Shown: positions 43,456 through 54,268 of the stretch, piece by piece
How positions within the stretch are numbered: the first letter of the stretch is position 1
Layout of the letters: each line of letters starts with the position of its first letter
Assembly: GCF_029537235.1 (NCBI RefSeq)
Contig: NZ_CP120638.1
Location: forward strand, 186,001 to 250,000
Origin: Rhizobium sp. 32-5/1
Lineage (GTDB): Bacteria > Pseudomonadota > Alphaproteobacteria > Rhizobiales > Rhizobiaceae
DNA: 64,000 nucleotides
Reading direction: 5' to 3'
Program-made: the position numbers and the translations under genes
The notes under the pieces: generated by a model
Databases searched by the model: none
The model's input: the letters and a program-made list of their open reading frames with translations, nothing else
Told to the model about the DNA's origin: nothing

Positions 43456-43808
43456 GGCGGCATTCCCGGCACTTGCCTCGCCTCCGCCGTCAAGACGGTG
43501 CGAGTCGGTTCATTGAAAAGATGTTGAGGCTAACACTTTCGGACGATCAAAAGACCGCCGATTACGCCATTGTGACAGTTATTTTTCAATTGTCGGCTAA
43601 CGATTCCGACATGAATCGGTCTTGCCGCGCCGCAGCATTATTTCCTCAGATGAAGCCTGAAAGTAATGCCATTTTGGCTTCAGCAACCCTTGGTTTTTTG
43701 CTTCCGTATTTTTGAACGCCAAAAGCCTTCAATTCCGGCGCGGATTGCTCTAAGGAACGACACCACCCGCCATAAGGCGACGTAATTTGCGACGAGGTAT
43801 GCATTCCA
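43456..43808. other. Intergenic region upstream of ppiD and the Na/Pi transporter gene
   Basis: A 353-bp divergent promoter region. TGAAGCC (43651-43657) and GGCTTCA (43676-43682) are a perfect 7-bp inverted repeat with an 18-base loop, followed by T-rich sequence on the plus strand. No coding frame or RNA gene was recognised. Confidence 0.4.
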
Positions 43809-45704
43809 ATGCTTGATTCCCTGAGAAGAGCTTCCCAGACATGGGTAATGAAAGGCCTTCTGGTCATTCTGGTCTTGTCCTTTGGTGTCTGGGGCATCTC
43901 CACGTCGCTGGTTCCCAGTTCGGCCGATTCGGTCATCACCGTTGGCGATATCGAGGTCTCTCCAAGCGATTACCGGCTGGCTTATGAACGCCAGCTGGCA
44001 CAGCTCTCCCGTCAGTTCGGCACGCGGCTGACACCGGATCAGGCGCGCGCGTTTGGCGTCGAATCCCAAGTCTATTCACAGCTTGTTGCCGGTGCGACGC
44101 TGGACCAGCTTTCGGAAGACATGAATCTCGGCCTCTCGGAAGATCGACTTGCCAAGCTCATCGCCGAGGATCCGGCTTTTCACGGCGTCAACGGCCAGTT
44201 CGATCGCCTGACCTTTTCCAGCGTCCTGCGCAATGCAGGTCTTCGCGAACAGGATTACATCAACAACCGCAGCCAGGTCGCCGTTCGCTCGCAGGTCGTC
44301 GAGGCGATTTCAGATGGCTATACCGCGCCGAAGGTTATGACAGACGCGCTGCGCCAGTATCGCAACGAAACCCGCTCGATCGAATACCTGCTGCTGTCCA
44401 ATGCCAATATCGATCCCGTGAAGGCGCCAGCCGACGATGTGCTGACACCCTGGTTCGAGAGCCGCAAGGCAGATTATCGCGCGCCGGAATACCGCAAGAT
44501 CAGCTACGTGAAGCTTGAGCCTTCTGACATTGCGGATCCGTCTTCGGTGACCGAGGACGACCTGCGCGCCGACTACGACAAGCGCAAGGAGAGTTTCAGC
44601 ACGCCGGAAACCCGCACGGTCGAACAACTGGCTTTCGCATCGCGTGAAGCCGCCGATGCCGCCGCCACAAAGCTGGCAGCCGGAACGACATTCGATGCGC
44701 TGATCACGGAAGAAGGCAAGACGGCCGGCGACGTGCTGCTTGGAGACTTTACCAAGGATCGCGTGCCGGATGCAAAGCTTGCGGATGCAGCCTTCGCAGT
44801 CACCACAGACGGCGGCGTATCTCCGGTCGTCGATGGCACCTTCGGCCCGGTCATCCTGCGCGTGACGAATATCAAGCCAGCAACCGTCAGAAGTTTTGAC
44901 GACGCCAAGGAAGATCTCCGCAAGGAACTCGCGCTGTCGAATGCCGCCAATGACATTATGGCGATCCACGACAAGTTCGAGGATGCCCGGATCACCGGCC
45001 TCAGCATGAAGGAAGCCGCAGATCAGTCGAATCTGAAGCTCGTTGTTCTCGAAGCCGTGGATGCCGGCGGAAAGGACAAGAACGGCGAGGACATTGCGGG
45101 AATTCCGGAGGCACAGTCGCTTCTGGGCGAAGCCTTCAAGACCGATGTGGGCGCTGAAACGCTGCCGATCAATCTGGGCCGCGACGGCTATGTCTGGTTC
45201 GACGTCGAGGAGATCATCCCCGCCCGTGACCGGACGCTGGAAGAAGCCCGCGAAAAGGTGGTTGCCGACTGGACGGCCGAGCAGCAGCGTACGGCGCTGG
45301 CCGCCAAGGCCGGCGAACTGAAGGCCCGCGTCGAAAAGGGCGAGACCATGGCCGCGATTGCCACGGAACTGGGGCTGGCCGTTGAAACGAAGTCGGGAAT
45401 CCGTCGCGGTGCGGAAGATGCTGCCGTCAGCGCGGCAGCCATCAGCGCTGCCTTCGGCGGCGCCAACGGGCTGGTTGCAAATGCGCCGGGTGCGGGCAAT
45501 GAGGGCCAGATCCTTCTGAAGGTCACCGAAGTCGATCTCGACAATCCGGGCGACGTTCTCGAAAATGACGACCGCCAGATCGAGGCTATCGCACGCGCCA
45601 GCGGCGACGATATTCTCGACCAGATGGTCGCCGAACTCCAGGCCGGCTACGGTGTCTCGATCAACCAGGAACTCGCCCAGCGCGCGCTGACACAACAGCC
45701 GTAA
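43809..45704 (+). CDS. ppiD: Membrane-anchored peptidylprolyl isomerase (PpiD/SurA-type)
   Basis: A 631-residue protein anchored by one N-terminal helix (VMKGLLVILVLSFGVWGIST) with a large periplasmic part. A SurA-like N-terminal chaperone domain (about 40-200) includes YRLAYERQLAQLSRQFGTRL; a parvulin-type region lies around 250-370 (TRTVEQLAFASREAADAAAT), and a second parvulin-like section follows. Such proteins assist folding of outer-membrane and exported proteins at the Sec exit. trpD begins 18 bp downstream, an unusual but known neighbour in rhizobia. Confidence 0.85.
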   Translation: MLDSLRRASQTWVMKGLLVILVLSFGVWGISTSLVPSSADSVITVGDIEVSPSDYRLAYERQLAQLSRQFGTRLTPDQARAFGVESQVYSQLVAGATLDQLSEDMNLGLSEDRLAKLIAEDPAFHGVNGQFDRLTFSSVLRNAGLREQDYINNRSQVAVRSQVVEAISDGYTAPKVMTDALRQYRNETRSIEYLLLSNANIDPVKAPADDVLTPWFESRKADYRAPEYRKISYVKLEPSDIADPSSVTEDDLRADYDKRKESFSTPETRTVEQLAFASREAADAAATKLAAGTTFDALITEEGKTAGDVLLGDFTKDRVPDAKLADAAFAVTTDGGVSPVVDGTFGPVILRVTNIKPATVRSFDDAKEDLRKELALSNAANDIMAIHDKFEDARITGLSMKEAADQSNLKLVVLEAVDAGGKDKNGEDIAGIPEAQSLLGEAFKTDVGAETLPINLGRDGYVWFDVEEIIPARDRTLEEAREKVVADWTAEQQRTALAAKAGELKARVEKGETMAAIATELGLAVETKSGIRRGAEDAAVSAAAISAAFGGANGLVANAPGAGNEGQILLKVTEVDLDNPGDVLENDDRQIEAIARASGDDILDQMVAELQAGYGVSINQELAQRALTQQP

Positions 45705-45722
45705 AGCCAGAAAGACGCCCCC

Positions 45723-46736
45723 ATGCCGGAATTGAAGCCGTTCATCGCCAAGGTCGCTCTCGGTCAGTCGCTGAACCGCGACGAGGCGCGACAGGCCTTC
45801 GAGATCATCATGTCCGGCGAGGCAACGCCCTCGCAGATCGGCGGTTTCCTGATGGCGTTGCGTGTCCGCGGCGAAACGGTTGATGAGATCGTCGGTGCCG
45901 TCGGCACGATGCGATCGCGCATGCTGACCGTCGAAGCTCCGGCAGGTGCCATCGACATCGTCGGCACGGGCGGCGATGGTGCCGGGACCTACAACATCTC
46001 GACGCTTGCAGCCCTGATCGTGGCCGGTGCCGGCGTTCCCGTGGCGAAACATGGCAATCGAGCACTGAGCTCGAAATCGGGAACCGCAGATGCGCTGTCT
46101 TGCCTGGGGGTGAAGCTCGATATCGGCCCAGCCGAAATCGCCCGCTGCATCCGAGAAGCCGGCCTCGGCTTCATGTTTGCCCAGCAGCACCATTCCGCCA
46201 TGCGACATGTTGGCCCCACGCGGGTTGAACTCGGCACGCGGACGATCTTCAACCTGCTCGGGCCGCTCTCCAACCCGGCCGGCGTCAAGCATCAGCTTGT
46301 CGGTGTCTTTGCGCCGCAATGGGTGGTGCCGTTGGCGGAAGTCCTGCGCGATCTCGGCTCCGAAAGCGTTTGGGTCGTTCATGGCGAAGGCCTCGACGAG
46401 ATTACCACCACCGGCCGCACGCAAGTTGCTGCGCTGGAAAACGGTACTATCCGGACATTCGAGCTGACGCCAGACGACTTTGGCTTGCCGACCGTTTCGC
46501 TGGAGGCGCTGAAGGGCGGCGACGGCGCCTACAACGCACTGGCGCTGCAGGGCGTGCTGAATGGCGACGAAACGCCCTATCGGGATATTTCGCTTGCCAA
46601 TGCGGCTGCATCGCTGATGATTGCAGGGCGGGCCACGAGCCTGCGCGAAGGCATGGAGATCGGACGGCAGGCGCTGTCGAGCGGGGCTGCCGATGCGACG
46701 CTCAAGCGCCTCGTCGCCGTATCCAACGCCGGTTAA
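45723..46736 (+). CDS. trpD: Anthranilate phosphoribosyltransferase
   Basis: A 337-residue TrpD that joins anthranilate and PRPP in tryptophan synthesis. The PRPP-binding [17 protein letters not shown] and [21 protein letters not shown] are intact; [20 protein letters not shown] and the helical N-terminal bundle ([20 protein letters not shown]) match the family. It is followed 17 bp later by trpC, the third step enzyme. Confidence 0.97.
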   Translation: MPELKPFIAKVALGQSLNRDEARQAFEIIMSGEATPSQIGGFLMALRVRGETVDEIVGAVGTMRSRMLTVEAPAGAIDIVGTGGDGAGTYNISTLAALIVAGAGVPVAKHGNRALSSKSGTADALSCLGVKLDIGPAEIARCIREAGLGFMFAQQHHSAMRHVGPTRVELGTRTIFNLLGPLSNPAGVKHQLVGVFAPQWVVPLAEVLRDLGSESVWVVHGEGLDEITTTGRTQVAALENGTIRTFELTPDDFGLPTVSLEALKGGDGAYNALALQGVLNGDETPYRDISLANAAASLMIAGRATSLREGMEIGRQALSSGAADATLKRLVAVSNAG

Positions 46737-46753
46737 GGGAAAGACAGACGGAT

Positions 46754-47569
46754 ATGACTGACATTTTGCGCCGAATCGAAACCTACAAACGCGAAGAGAT
46801 CGCGGCGGCAAAAGCGCGTGTTTCACCTTCCGACCTTCAGGCGATGATTGCGGATCAGGACGCGCCGCGCGGCTTCCATGCTGCGCTATTGGCCAAGCGT
46901 GCTGCCGGGCGTTTCGGACTGATCGCCGAAATCAAGAAGGCCAGCCCCTCCAAGGGGCTGATCCGCGCCGATTTTGACCCGCCCTCACTTGCGCAAGCCT
47001 ATGAAGCGGGCGGTGCCGCTTGTCTGTCGGTCCTCACCGATACGCCAAGCTTTCAAGGCGCACCGGCATTCCTCACCGCCGCCCGTGATGCCTGCAATCT
47101 GCCGGCACTGCGCAAGGATTTCATGTTCGACGTCTATCAGGTGCAGGAGGCGCGCGCCTGGGGCGGTGACTGCATCCTCCTGATCATGGCTGCACTTAGC
47201 GACGACGATGCGCAGCGGCTCGAGGACGAGGCTTTCCGACTCGGTATGGATGTGCTGGTGGAAGTACATGATGCTGCCGAAATGGAGCGGGCGCTGCGCC
47301 TGTCGTCCAAGCTGGTCGGCATCAACAACCGAAACCTGAAGACTTTCGAAATGGATATGACGCTGTCGCAGAAGCTGGCACCGATGGTACCGGAGGACCG
47401 CTTGCTGGTCGGCGAAAGCGGTATTTTCACCCATGAAGACTGCAAGCTTTTGGAGCAGGCGGGAATTACCACATTCCTCGTCGGCGAAAGCCTGATGCGC
47501 AAGCAGGATGTAACCGCAGCCACGAGGGCCCTGCTCACTGGGTCTGAAGCCGTTCTGGCAGCCGAGTGA
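46754..47569 (+). CDS. trpC: Indole-3-glycerol phosphate synthase
   Basis: A 271-residue TIM barrel. Active-site segments are [10 protein letters not shown] (catalytic Lys), [23 protein letters not shown] and LVGESLMR. It closes the indole ring in tryptophan synthesis. ATG 46754 was chosen after a GAC AGA CGG site; longer in-frame reading into trpD is an overlap artefact. The stop TGA overlaps the moaC start, coupling the two genes although they are in different pathways. Confidence 0.96.
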   Translation: MTDILRRIETYKREEIAAAKARVSPSDLQAMIADQDAPRGFHAALLAKRAAGRFGLIAEIKKASPSKGLIRADFDPPSLAQAYEAGGAACLSVLTDTPSFQGAPAFLTAARDACNLPALRKDFMFDVYQVQEARAWGGDCILLIMAALSDDDAQRLEDEAFRLGMDVLVEVHDAAEMERALRLSSKLVGINNRNLKTFEMDMTLSQKLAPMVPEDRLLVGESGIFTHEDCKLLEQAGITTFLVGESLMRKQDVTAATRALLTGSEAVLAAE

Positions 47570-48064
47570 TGTCAGAGCCATCGCTCACGCACATCGATTC
47601 GGCCGGCGAAGCCAATATGGTGGATGTCGGCTCCAAAGACGAGACCGTGCGGGTTGCGGTCGCCGAGGGTCAGATCTCGCATGCGGATCGAAACGCTGCA
47701 GCTCATCCTCGATGGCGATGCCAAAAAGGGCGACGTGATCGGCACGGCGCGGCTCGCCGGCATCATGGCGGCCAAACAGACCGCAAACCTCATTCCGCTT
47801 TGCCATCCGTTGATGCTGACCAAGGTTTCCGTCGACATCACGGCGGACGAGGCCCTGCCCGGTCTGCGGGTCGAGGCGATGGCGAAGCTTACGGGCCGCA
47901 CCGGGGTAGAGATGGAAGCGCTGACCGCCGTTAGTGTCGCCTGCCTGGCGATCTACGACATGGCAAAGGCGGCCGACCGAGAGATGGAAATCGGCGGCAT
48001 TCGTCTTGTCAGCAAATTAGGTGGCCGCTCCGGCGATTATGTCCGTACGGAGCATAAGGCCTGA
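47569..48064 (+). pseudogene. moaC: Cyclic pyranopterin monophosphate synthase MoaC, frameshifted
   Basis: The start has [20 protein letters not shown] followed by [15 protein letters not shown], then an extra C at about 47680 shifts the frame. The rest, [20 protein letters not shown], the catalytic CHPLMLTKV region with [19 protein letters not shown] and [19 protein letters not shown], runs to 48064. Removing the C gives about 164 residues, a normal MoaC that converts the pterin triphosphate intermediate in molybdenum cofactor synthesis. The stop overlaps the moeA start by one base (TGATG). Confidence 0.92.
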
Positions 48065-49292
48065 TGTCCCTGCTTGCCGTCGAAGACGCATTGTCCCGGT
48101 TGCTGGCCAATGCGTCGGCGGTGCGCCGCACCGAAATGCTCGGGCTGCACGACGCCGCGGGTCGCGTGCTTGCTGCCGATGTGTCCGCGAGGTTGACGCA
48201 TCCCGCCTTCGACAATTCGGCCATGGACGGTTATGCGCTGCGGCACACCGACATCGAGCGGATCGGTAGCGAACTCACCGTTATAGGTCAATCGGCGGCC
48301 GGTCATGGTTTTTCCGGAACGGTTGGCATCGGAGAGGCCGTGCGCATCTTCACCGGAGCCCCCTGCCTGACGGGGCCGATACGGTGTTGATCCAGGAGGA
48401 TGCGGAAGTTCTTCCCGACAGTCGCATCCGCACGACATTTGCAACGGCGAAGGGCCGGCACATCCGGCCGAAGGGCCAGGACTTCGTCTCCGGCGATATG
48501 GTCCTGCGTGCCGGAAAACGGCTCGATGCCGGGCGGCTGACGGTGGCCGCCGCCATGAACCACGCGGAACTTCCGGTACTCGCGCGCCCGAGGATCGCCA
48601 TTCTGGCAACGGGCGACGAGTTACGACATCCGGGCAGCACACCCGGGTCGGATCAGATCATTGCCTCGAATACCTATGGGGTTGCGGCCCTTGCCCGTGA
48701 AAACGGCGCCGATGTCATCGATCTCGGAATTGTCGGCGATAGCCGTGATGCAATTTCCGCGGCCGTGGAACGGGCCGTCGCCGAGAAGGCCGACGTGCTT
48801 GTCACGCTCGGCGGTGCATCTGTCGGTGATCACGACCTTGTCCAGTCCACACTTGTCTCCTGTGGCATGAAACTGGATTTCTGGCGCATTGCCATGCGCC
48901 CCGGAAAGCCACTGATGGTGGGAACGCTCAACGCCATGCACGTGCTTGGCCTGCCCGGTAACCCGGTCTCCAGCCTTGTCTGCAGTCTGCTCTTTCTCGA
49001 GCCCCTCACCCGCAAGCTTGCCGGTTTAAAACCTCGCGACCGGTCCGCGCACGCACTGTCGACCGAGCCCTTGCCCGCCAATGACAAACGCCAAGACTAT
49101 GTGCGGGGGCGTCTTTCCCTGGATGCTGATGGCGGCCTGCTTACCACGCCGTTCTCGCGGCAGGATTCCTCGATGATGCAGGTGTTTGCCAAATCCGATT
49201 GCCTGATTGTTCGGCCCCCGAATGCACCGCACGTTGAAGCCGGAGCCCCCTGCGAGATCCTCGTGTTGCGGCATCCTTCCAGCGATTGCTGA
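48064..49292 (+). pseudogene. moeA: Molybdopterin molybdotransferase MoeA, frameshifted
   Basis: The first part reads LLAVEDALSRLLANASAVRR and AFDNSAMDGYALRH. One C is missing from the C run at 48359-48363; the other frame resumes as GADTVLIQEDAEVLPDSRIR and continues with the MoeA core (ILATGDELRHPGS, VLVTLGGASVGDHDLVQ, VLGLPGNPVSSLVC) to 49292. Repaired length is about 409 residues. MoeA inserts molybdate into adenylylated molybdopterin. With moaC it forms a Moco pair after the trp genes. Confidence 0.92.
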
Positions 49293-49389
49293 AATAGCGC
49301 ATATGTTCCGTTTGCACGTCTTCCCAATTGCCGATCCATGCCTATTTAAGCGCTTGAAATACCTGCAATTGAGCCCAGAGGAAAAACTC

Positions 49390-49536
49390 GTGAATCGCAA
49401 TGCACTTTACATGTTGGTCGGCGGACTGGTCGTATTGGTTGTCGTTTTGGGCGTCTATATTTACGACAAGGAATCCAAACCCGACGGCGTTGAGCTGAAG
49501 ATCGGCGAAGGCGGTATCTCGATCCAGGAAAATTAA
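49390..49536 (+). CDS. Small membrane protein (48 aa) downstream of moeA
   Basis: A GTG start at 49390 follows AGAGGAA. The product is one membrane helix (NALYMLVGGLVVLVVVLGVYIY) followed by DKESKPDGVELKIGEGGISI and a short end. Small proteins of this form, with the YxYxxE...GVEIKIGxxGISIEE-like tail, are common in Rhizobiales; no function is known. It is about 100 bp after moeA and may be the last gene of that operon. Confidence 0.75.
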   Translation: MNRNALYMLVGGLVVLVVVLGVYIYDKESKPDGVELKIGEGGISIQEN

Positions 49537-49559
49537 ATAGACGTTACCGATGTCATACG

Positions 49560-49687
49560 CCCGACACGGTAACCATTTATTAAGCATGCCAACGCAATAA
49601 TTCGTCTCAAGGGCCTGACTACGGATGTACTAGCAGGACCAAATTCAGACGGGTTGAGGAAAGGTCGGGTTTGTCCCGGCCTTTTTG
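49560..49687 (+). ncRNA. Possible small RNA or leader ending in a terminator
   Basis: After an AT-rich, promoter-like section (about 49560-49590), the sequence lacks a coding frame and ends in a GGTCGGG-TTTGT-CCCGGCC hairpin with T5 (49661-49687). No known RNA family could be recognised; it could also be the terminator of the moeA operon alone. Confidence 0.3.
49661..49687 (+). terminator. Rho-independent terminator after the moeA string
   Basis: GGTCGGG (49663-49669) pairs with CCCGGCC (49675-49681), followed by a T run. Confidence 0.75.
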
Positions 49688-49814
49688 TTTGCCTCCACCC
49701 TTCGACCGTGCCTCGTATTGTTTCCAGTTTCAACCGGCGAGACGGATCACCATCGATTTGAAGCGGCGAATACCGGGAACGAAAGTTGCGATGGCGTCAA
49801 GCTGATATGAACAA

Positions 49815-50561
49815 TCAGGGGGCCGCAATTTCGCGTCCCTCATTCAAGGCGGTGCGCACACGCTCCCGTCCCACCTTGATGACATTTTCCATTGCGGCAC
49901 GAGCGCCCGCCTCATCCCGGCGACTGATCTGCTCGACAATCTTGATATGAGTCCGCGCCACATCGTCGATTTTGTTGCGATCGGATGCCGGCGAACTAAG
50001 TTTGAAAATGCCTACGAGCGCCGCCTCGATCAAGCTGCCGACGGTACGCATAAAGGGATTTCCGGAAGCCTCTACGACGGCCAGATGAAAGCGCAGGTCA
50101 GCCATGGCCAGACTTTCGGCCGTGTGCGCGGGATCGCCCATGGCCACCGCCAACCGCATCATACCGGCGATTTCGACCTCCGTTGCGTTTCGCGCCGCAA
50201 GCACCGCGGCGTGGGGCTCGAAGGCGAGCCGGATTTCACTGAGATCGTAAAGGAATTCTTCGCTGACCCCACGATGGAAATGCCAGGTCAGCACATCACC
50301 GTCGAACAAGTTCCACTGATTTCGGGAGGTAACGCGGGTGCCAATCCGGGCACGGGGAACGATGAGGCCCTTGGCAGCGAGCGTTTTCATCGCCTCACGC
50401 AACACGGTTCTCGAAACCTTGAAGCGCAAAGCGAGTTCCGGATCACCCGGCAGTATAGACCCTACGGGAAAGTCACCGGCGATGATGGCCTTGCCGAGCT
50501 CATCGACGACCTGCGCATGACTGGTGCGGGTGTTGGCGCCGGTGAGAACGGATTCGAGCAT
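49815..50561 (-). CDS. FadR-type GntR regulator with FCD domain
   Basis: A 248-residue regulator (start ATG 50561; 50573 is possible). The winged HTH occupies about residues 15-75 (SILPGDPELALRFKVSRTVL, REAMKTLAAKGLIVPRARIG) and the all-helical FCD ligand domain about 95-230, with DLRFHLAVVEASGNP and ARTHIKIVEQISRRDEAGAR carrying likely metal-binding Asp and His. It lies directly after and on the same strand as the sugar ABC operon, so it probably regulates that operon in response to the sugar or a metabolite. Confidence 0.88.
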   Translation of the reverse strand: MLESVLTGANTRTSHAQVVDELGKAIIAGDFPVGSILPGDPELALRFKVSRTVLREAMKTLAAKGLIVPRARIGTRVTSRNQWNLFDGDVLTWHFHRGVSEEFLYDLSEIRLAFEPHAAVLAARNATEVEIAGMMRLAVAMGDPAHTAESLAMADLRFHLAVVEASGNPFMRTVGSLIEAALVGIFKLSSPASDRNKIDDVARTHIKIVEQISRRDEAGARAAMENVIKVGRERVRTALNEGREIAAP

Positions 50562-50591
50562 ACCCTTACGCAAACAAGCTCCCCTTTAAGA

Positions 50592-51553
50592 CTAAGTCCT
50601 CTTGTGACGAGACACGAAGAGAATACCCTTTTGCATTAGAATAAATGCAAACAATAGGGCGCCGATCAAAATCTTTGTCCACCAACTCGAGAGCGAGCCA
50701 TCGAAGGTGATGTAAGTCTGGATCAGGCCCTGGATGAGAACGCCGACAAGTGTTCCCCCTACGAAGCCGGCTCCTCCGGTCAGCAGTGTTCCACCGATCA
50801 CCACGGCTGCGATAGCGTCTAGCTCCACGCCCACGGTTGCCAGCGAATAGCCTGCTGAGGTGTAGAGGGAATAGACGATTCCCGACAAACCAGCCAGGAA
50901 ACCCGAGAGGCCATAGATCATGATTGTCGTGCGGCCGACCGGAACGCCCATCAGACCGGACGTCTGCGCACCGCCGCCAAGCGCATAGACGTTCGTGCCG
51001 AAACGCGTGCGGTGTGCGATCAGCATGCCGATCACAAAGACCAGCAGCATCACTCCACCGATCAGCGAGATCCGCCCGCCGCCGGGGAGTTTGTAGTAAA
51101 GGTTTTCATCGTGGCATAGAACGGATGCCGGATCGGGATCGAATCGATCGACAGAACGAAAGCCATGCCGCGCGCCAGGAACATGCCGGCCAGCGTAACG
51201 ATAAAGGCTGGCATCTCCAGATAATGGATAATCGCCCCCATGAGCGCGCCGAACGCAGTGGTAATCGCGAGCGCCAGGACGAAGGCAGCGAGCGGATGGA
51301 TGCTGGTGTTCTCCAGCATGACGGCGAGGAAAATGCCGGTAAAGGCGATCACCGAGCCGATCGACAAGTCGATGCCACCCGACAGGATGACAAAGGTCAT
51401 TCCGACAGCGGCAATCCCCAGAAACGCATTGTCGGTCAGGAGATTGCCGATCACGCGGGTCGATAGCATGTTCGGATACTGAAACGCACAGATCGCATAG
51501 GACAGGACAAAGATCACCAGTGTGGCGATGAGCGGGAGATATTTCTGGTTCAT
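50592..51553 (-). pseudogene. yjfF: Sugar ABC transporter permease YjfF-like, frameshifted
   Basis: The first part (51553 to about 51100) has ILSGGIDLSIGSVIAFTGIF, the ribose/galactofuranose-permease EAA-type signature. One A is missing from the A run at 51098-51100; the second frame continues MLLVFVIGMLIAHRTRFGTN, VVIGGTLLTGGAGFVGGTLV to 50592. About 320 residues when repaired, with 8-10 membrane helices. It pairs with the next permease; the start overlaps that gene's stop by four bases. Confidence 0.87.
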
Positions 51554-52574
51554 CGGTTCTGCTGCTCCGCCTTGTCCGCGCGGACGGGTTTTACGGTGAA
51601 AAAGGCAATCGCGGCTTCGATCTTCGGCGATTGGATGACGAGGATGATGACGATGATCGCCGCCTTGATGATCAGGTTGAATTCCGGGGAAAGCCGGACA
51701 AAAGAATACCGGTGTTGATCGCCTGGATGATCATCGCGCCAACGAGCGAGGCGATGATGCTGAAGCGGCCGCCGAGCAAGGAAGTTCCGCCGACAACGAC
51801 GGCAAGAATGGCGTCGAGTTCCAACCACAAACCGGCATTGTTGGCGTCAGCACCCTTGATGTCCGCTGTCACGATCAGCCCCGCAAGGGCAGCGCAGAAG
51901 CCCGAAAGCATGTAGGCAGCCATCAGCAAGACTGGCGTCTGGATTCCGGACAGGGTGCTTGCGCGGCGGTTGATACCGATCGCTTCGATCAGCATGCCGA
52001 GCGCCGTACGACGCAGAAGGACCGCGACGGCAATTCCGAAGACCAGCCAGGTGATGACCGGCATTGGCAAGAAGGCAAAGGAACCGCTGCCGATGTAGAT
52101 CAAACCCGGGTCGTTGAACGTGAGGATCGCGCCCTCCGTCACCAGCTGCGCGATACCGCGGCCGGCGACCATTAGCACCAGCGTGGCGATGATCGGTTGA
52201 ATGTTGAGGACCGCGACGAGAAAACCGTTCCAGAGGCCGCAGATCAGTCCTGTGCCGATGGCGAGAGCCAGCGTCAAGACGAGCGGATCGCCGCGCACGC
52301 TGGAGGCGGCAGCAACCGCCCCGCAAATCGCCATCACCGCGCCCACGGACAGGTCAATGCCCTTCGTTGCGATGACGACGGTCATGCCAACGGCGAGAAG
52401 TGCGACGGGCGCGCCGCGATTGAGCACGTCGATCAGACTGCCGTAGAGGCGACCGTTCTGCATTTCCAGTGAGAAAAAGGCCGGAAACACCATCCAGATC
52501 AAAGCCAGGATCAATGCCAAAGCGATGAATTGAGGCAGCAGTCGGCGGCCGAGACGTTTTGCGCTGTCCATCAC
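51550..52574 (-). pseudogene. ytfT: Sugar ABC transporter permease YtfT-like, frameshifted
   Basis: From ATG 52574 the frame encodes most of a permease (PQFIALALILALIWMVFPAF, VVIATKGIDLSVGAVMAICG, LAVVVGGTSLLGG). One G is missing from GGGG at 51686-51689, so the end of the protein, PEFNLIIKAAIIVIILVIQS and the charged tail, is in another frame to 51550. Repaired length about 341 residues. It overlaps the ATPase stop and the yjfF start by four bases each, so the three genes are tightly coupled. Confidence 0.87.
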
Positions 52575-54094
52575 GCCGCTCCCTTGGAAATGCCCGACGC
52601 TGCAATCGCGCTGACGATGTTGTCGGTGGTGATCTCGGCGCCATTGAGTTCGGCGACATGCGCCCGGTCACGCAGCACAAGAATGCGGGAACTGTAAGCC
52701 ACGAGTTCCTCAAGCTCCGAGGATATGACGACGAGGGACAAGCCCTTGGCACAGAGATCCTCGATCAGCCGGATGATCTCGGCATGGGCGCCGACATCGA
52801 TGCCGCGGGTTGGTTCGTCCAGAATCAGGAACTCCGGATTGGTCGCCAGCCAGCGCGCGAGGATCGCCTTCTGCTGGTTGCCCCCGGATAGGAGCCGGAT
52901 CGGCTTTTCCCGGTCGCTGGTGCGAATGTCGAGTGCCGTAATGTAGTGATCGGCCAGAGCATTCTGCTGCGCCTGTGACAGCGGGCGGGCCCAGCCCTGT
53001 CGGGCCTGCAGCGCCAGCGCGATGTTTTCGCGGACCGACAGGTCGCCGATGATACCATCGGTCTTGCGATCTTCCGGGCAGAAACCAAAGCGATTGGCGA
53101 TGGCCGCTCGGGGAGAGGACAGATTGGCTGGCTTTCCCGATATTTCCGCGGTGCCGCTGTCGGCTTTTTCAATGCCGAACAGAAGTTCCGCAGTCTCAGT
53201 ACGGCCGGAACCAAGCAGACCTGCAATGCCCACCACCTCGCCCTTGCGGACTTCAAGATCGAACGGTTTGATCGAACCCGTCTTGCCGTAGTTGGAAAAC
53301 CGGAAATGCACCGGGCCGGCTTGAGTTTCCGTCTGCCGAACATCCTTTTCAGCCGCCAGCAATTCATGGCCCAGCATCATGGTCACGAGTTCGCGGCGCG
53401 GCAGCGAAGCGGTATCGCGCGTGCCGACGAGACGACCGTTGCGCAGCACGGTGATCCTGTCCGAGAGATCGTAGACCTGCTCGAGGAAGTGGGTGATGAA
53501 GACGATGCCGAGGCCTTTTTCCTTGAGGCCGCGAACGATGCGGAACAGCATCTCGACCTCCTGCGCATCAAGACTGGCCGTCGGCTCATCCAAGATCAGC
53601 ACCTTGCCAGAGAGATCAACGGCACGGGCAATCGCGACAACTTGCTGGATCGCAACCGAGTAGCTTTCGAGCGCGGAAGAGACATTGATATCGATGCCGT
53701 ATTCGGACAGCAAAGCCTTGGCTCGCCGGTTCATCTCGCTCGTGTGCACCAGGCCGAAACGGCGGGGCTGGCGACCGAGAAAGATGTTTTCCGCGACGCT
53801 CAGGTTTCCGAGCAGATTGACTTCCTGATAGACGGTGCCAATGCCGAGCTTCTGCGCGTCGAGCGTGTCGCGCGGATCGATTTCGATGCCGTCGAGCATC
53901 AGCCCGCCGGAATCACGGCGATAGGCGCCTGTCATACATTTGATCAGGGTGGATTTTCCGGCGCCATTTTCACCGAGAAGGGCATGCACTTCGCCACGCC
54001 TCAGCGCGAAATCGACGGCATTCAGCGCGATCGCGCCGGGAAAGGTTTTGACGATTCCGGATGCGGCAAGAATATTTTCAGAATGTGTCTGCAT
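52571..54094 (-). CDS. ytfR: Sugar ABC transporter ATP-binding protein YtfR-like
   Basis: A 507-residue double ATPase of the ribose/galactose/galactofuranose class. First domain: Walker A GENGAGKST, Q-loop near TVYQEVNLLG, and LDEPTASLDAQE. Second domain: GLLGSGRTETAELLFG, signature LLSGGNQQKAILARWLA and LDEPTRGIDVGAH. As usual for this class the second Walker A is degenerate. ATG 54094 fits the family start (NILAASGIVKTFPGAIALNA); the 44-residue upstream extension is not conserved. Between it and the solute-binding gene is a strong stem-loop. Confidence 0.93.
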   Translation of the reverse strand: MQTHSENILAASGIVKTFPGAIALNAVDFALRRGEVHALLGENGAGKSTLIKCMTGAYRRDSGGLMLDGIEIDPRDTLDAQKLGIGTVYQEVNLLGNLSVAENIFLGRQPRRFGLVHTSEMNRRAKALLSEYGIDINVSSALESYSVAIQQVVAIARAVDLSGKVLILDEPTASLDAQEVEMLFRIVRGLKEKGLGIVFITHFLEQVYDLSDRITVLRNGRLVGTRDTASLPRRELVTMMLGHELLAAEKDVRQTETQAGPVHFRFSNYGKTGSIKPFDLEVRKGEVVGIAGLLGSGRTETAELLFGIEKADSGTAEISGKPANLSSPRAAIANRFGFCPEDRKTDGIIGDLSVRENIALALQARQGWARPLSQAQQNALADHYITALDIRTSDREKPIRLLSGGNQQKAILARWLATNPEFLILDEPTRGIDVGAHAEIIRLIEDLCAKGLSLVVISSELEELVAYSSRILVLRDRAHVAELNGAEITTDNIVSAIAASGISKGAA

Positions 54095-54268
54095 GGTACC
54101 GGCTTTCAAGAAGACGTACGTCATCCGCAGCTTACGGACTGCGACCGAAATGCGCCAGAGGAAGCGCAGTATCGCGAGCCTTTCGGGGTCAAGCCCCATC
54201 TCTTTCAGGAAAAGAGTTGCGCGCAATGGCGGAACGCCACGCCGCTGCGGCGGCCCTATCGGGCAAAT

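Noticed and set aside
44310..46826. Minus-strand ORF of 838 codons opposite ppiD and trpD
   Set aside because: It is a shadow of two well-conserved genes on the plus strand, with no recognisable domain and arginine/glycine/aspartate-rich noise typical of antisense frames in GC-rich DNA.
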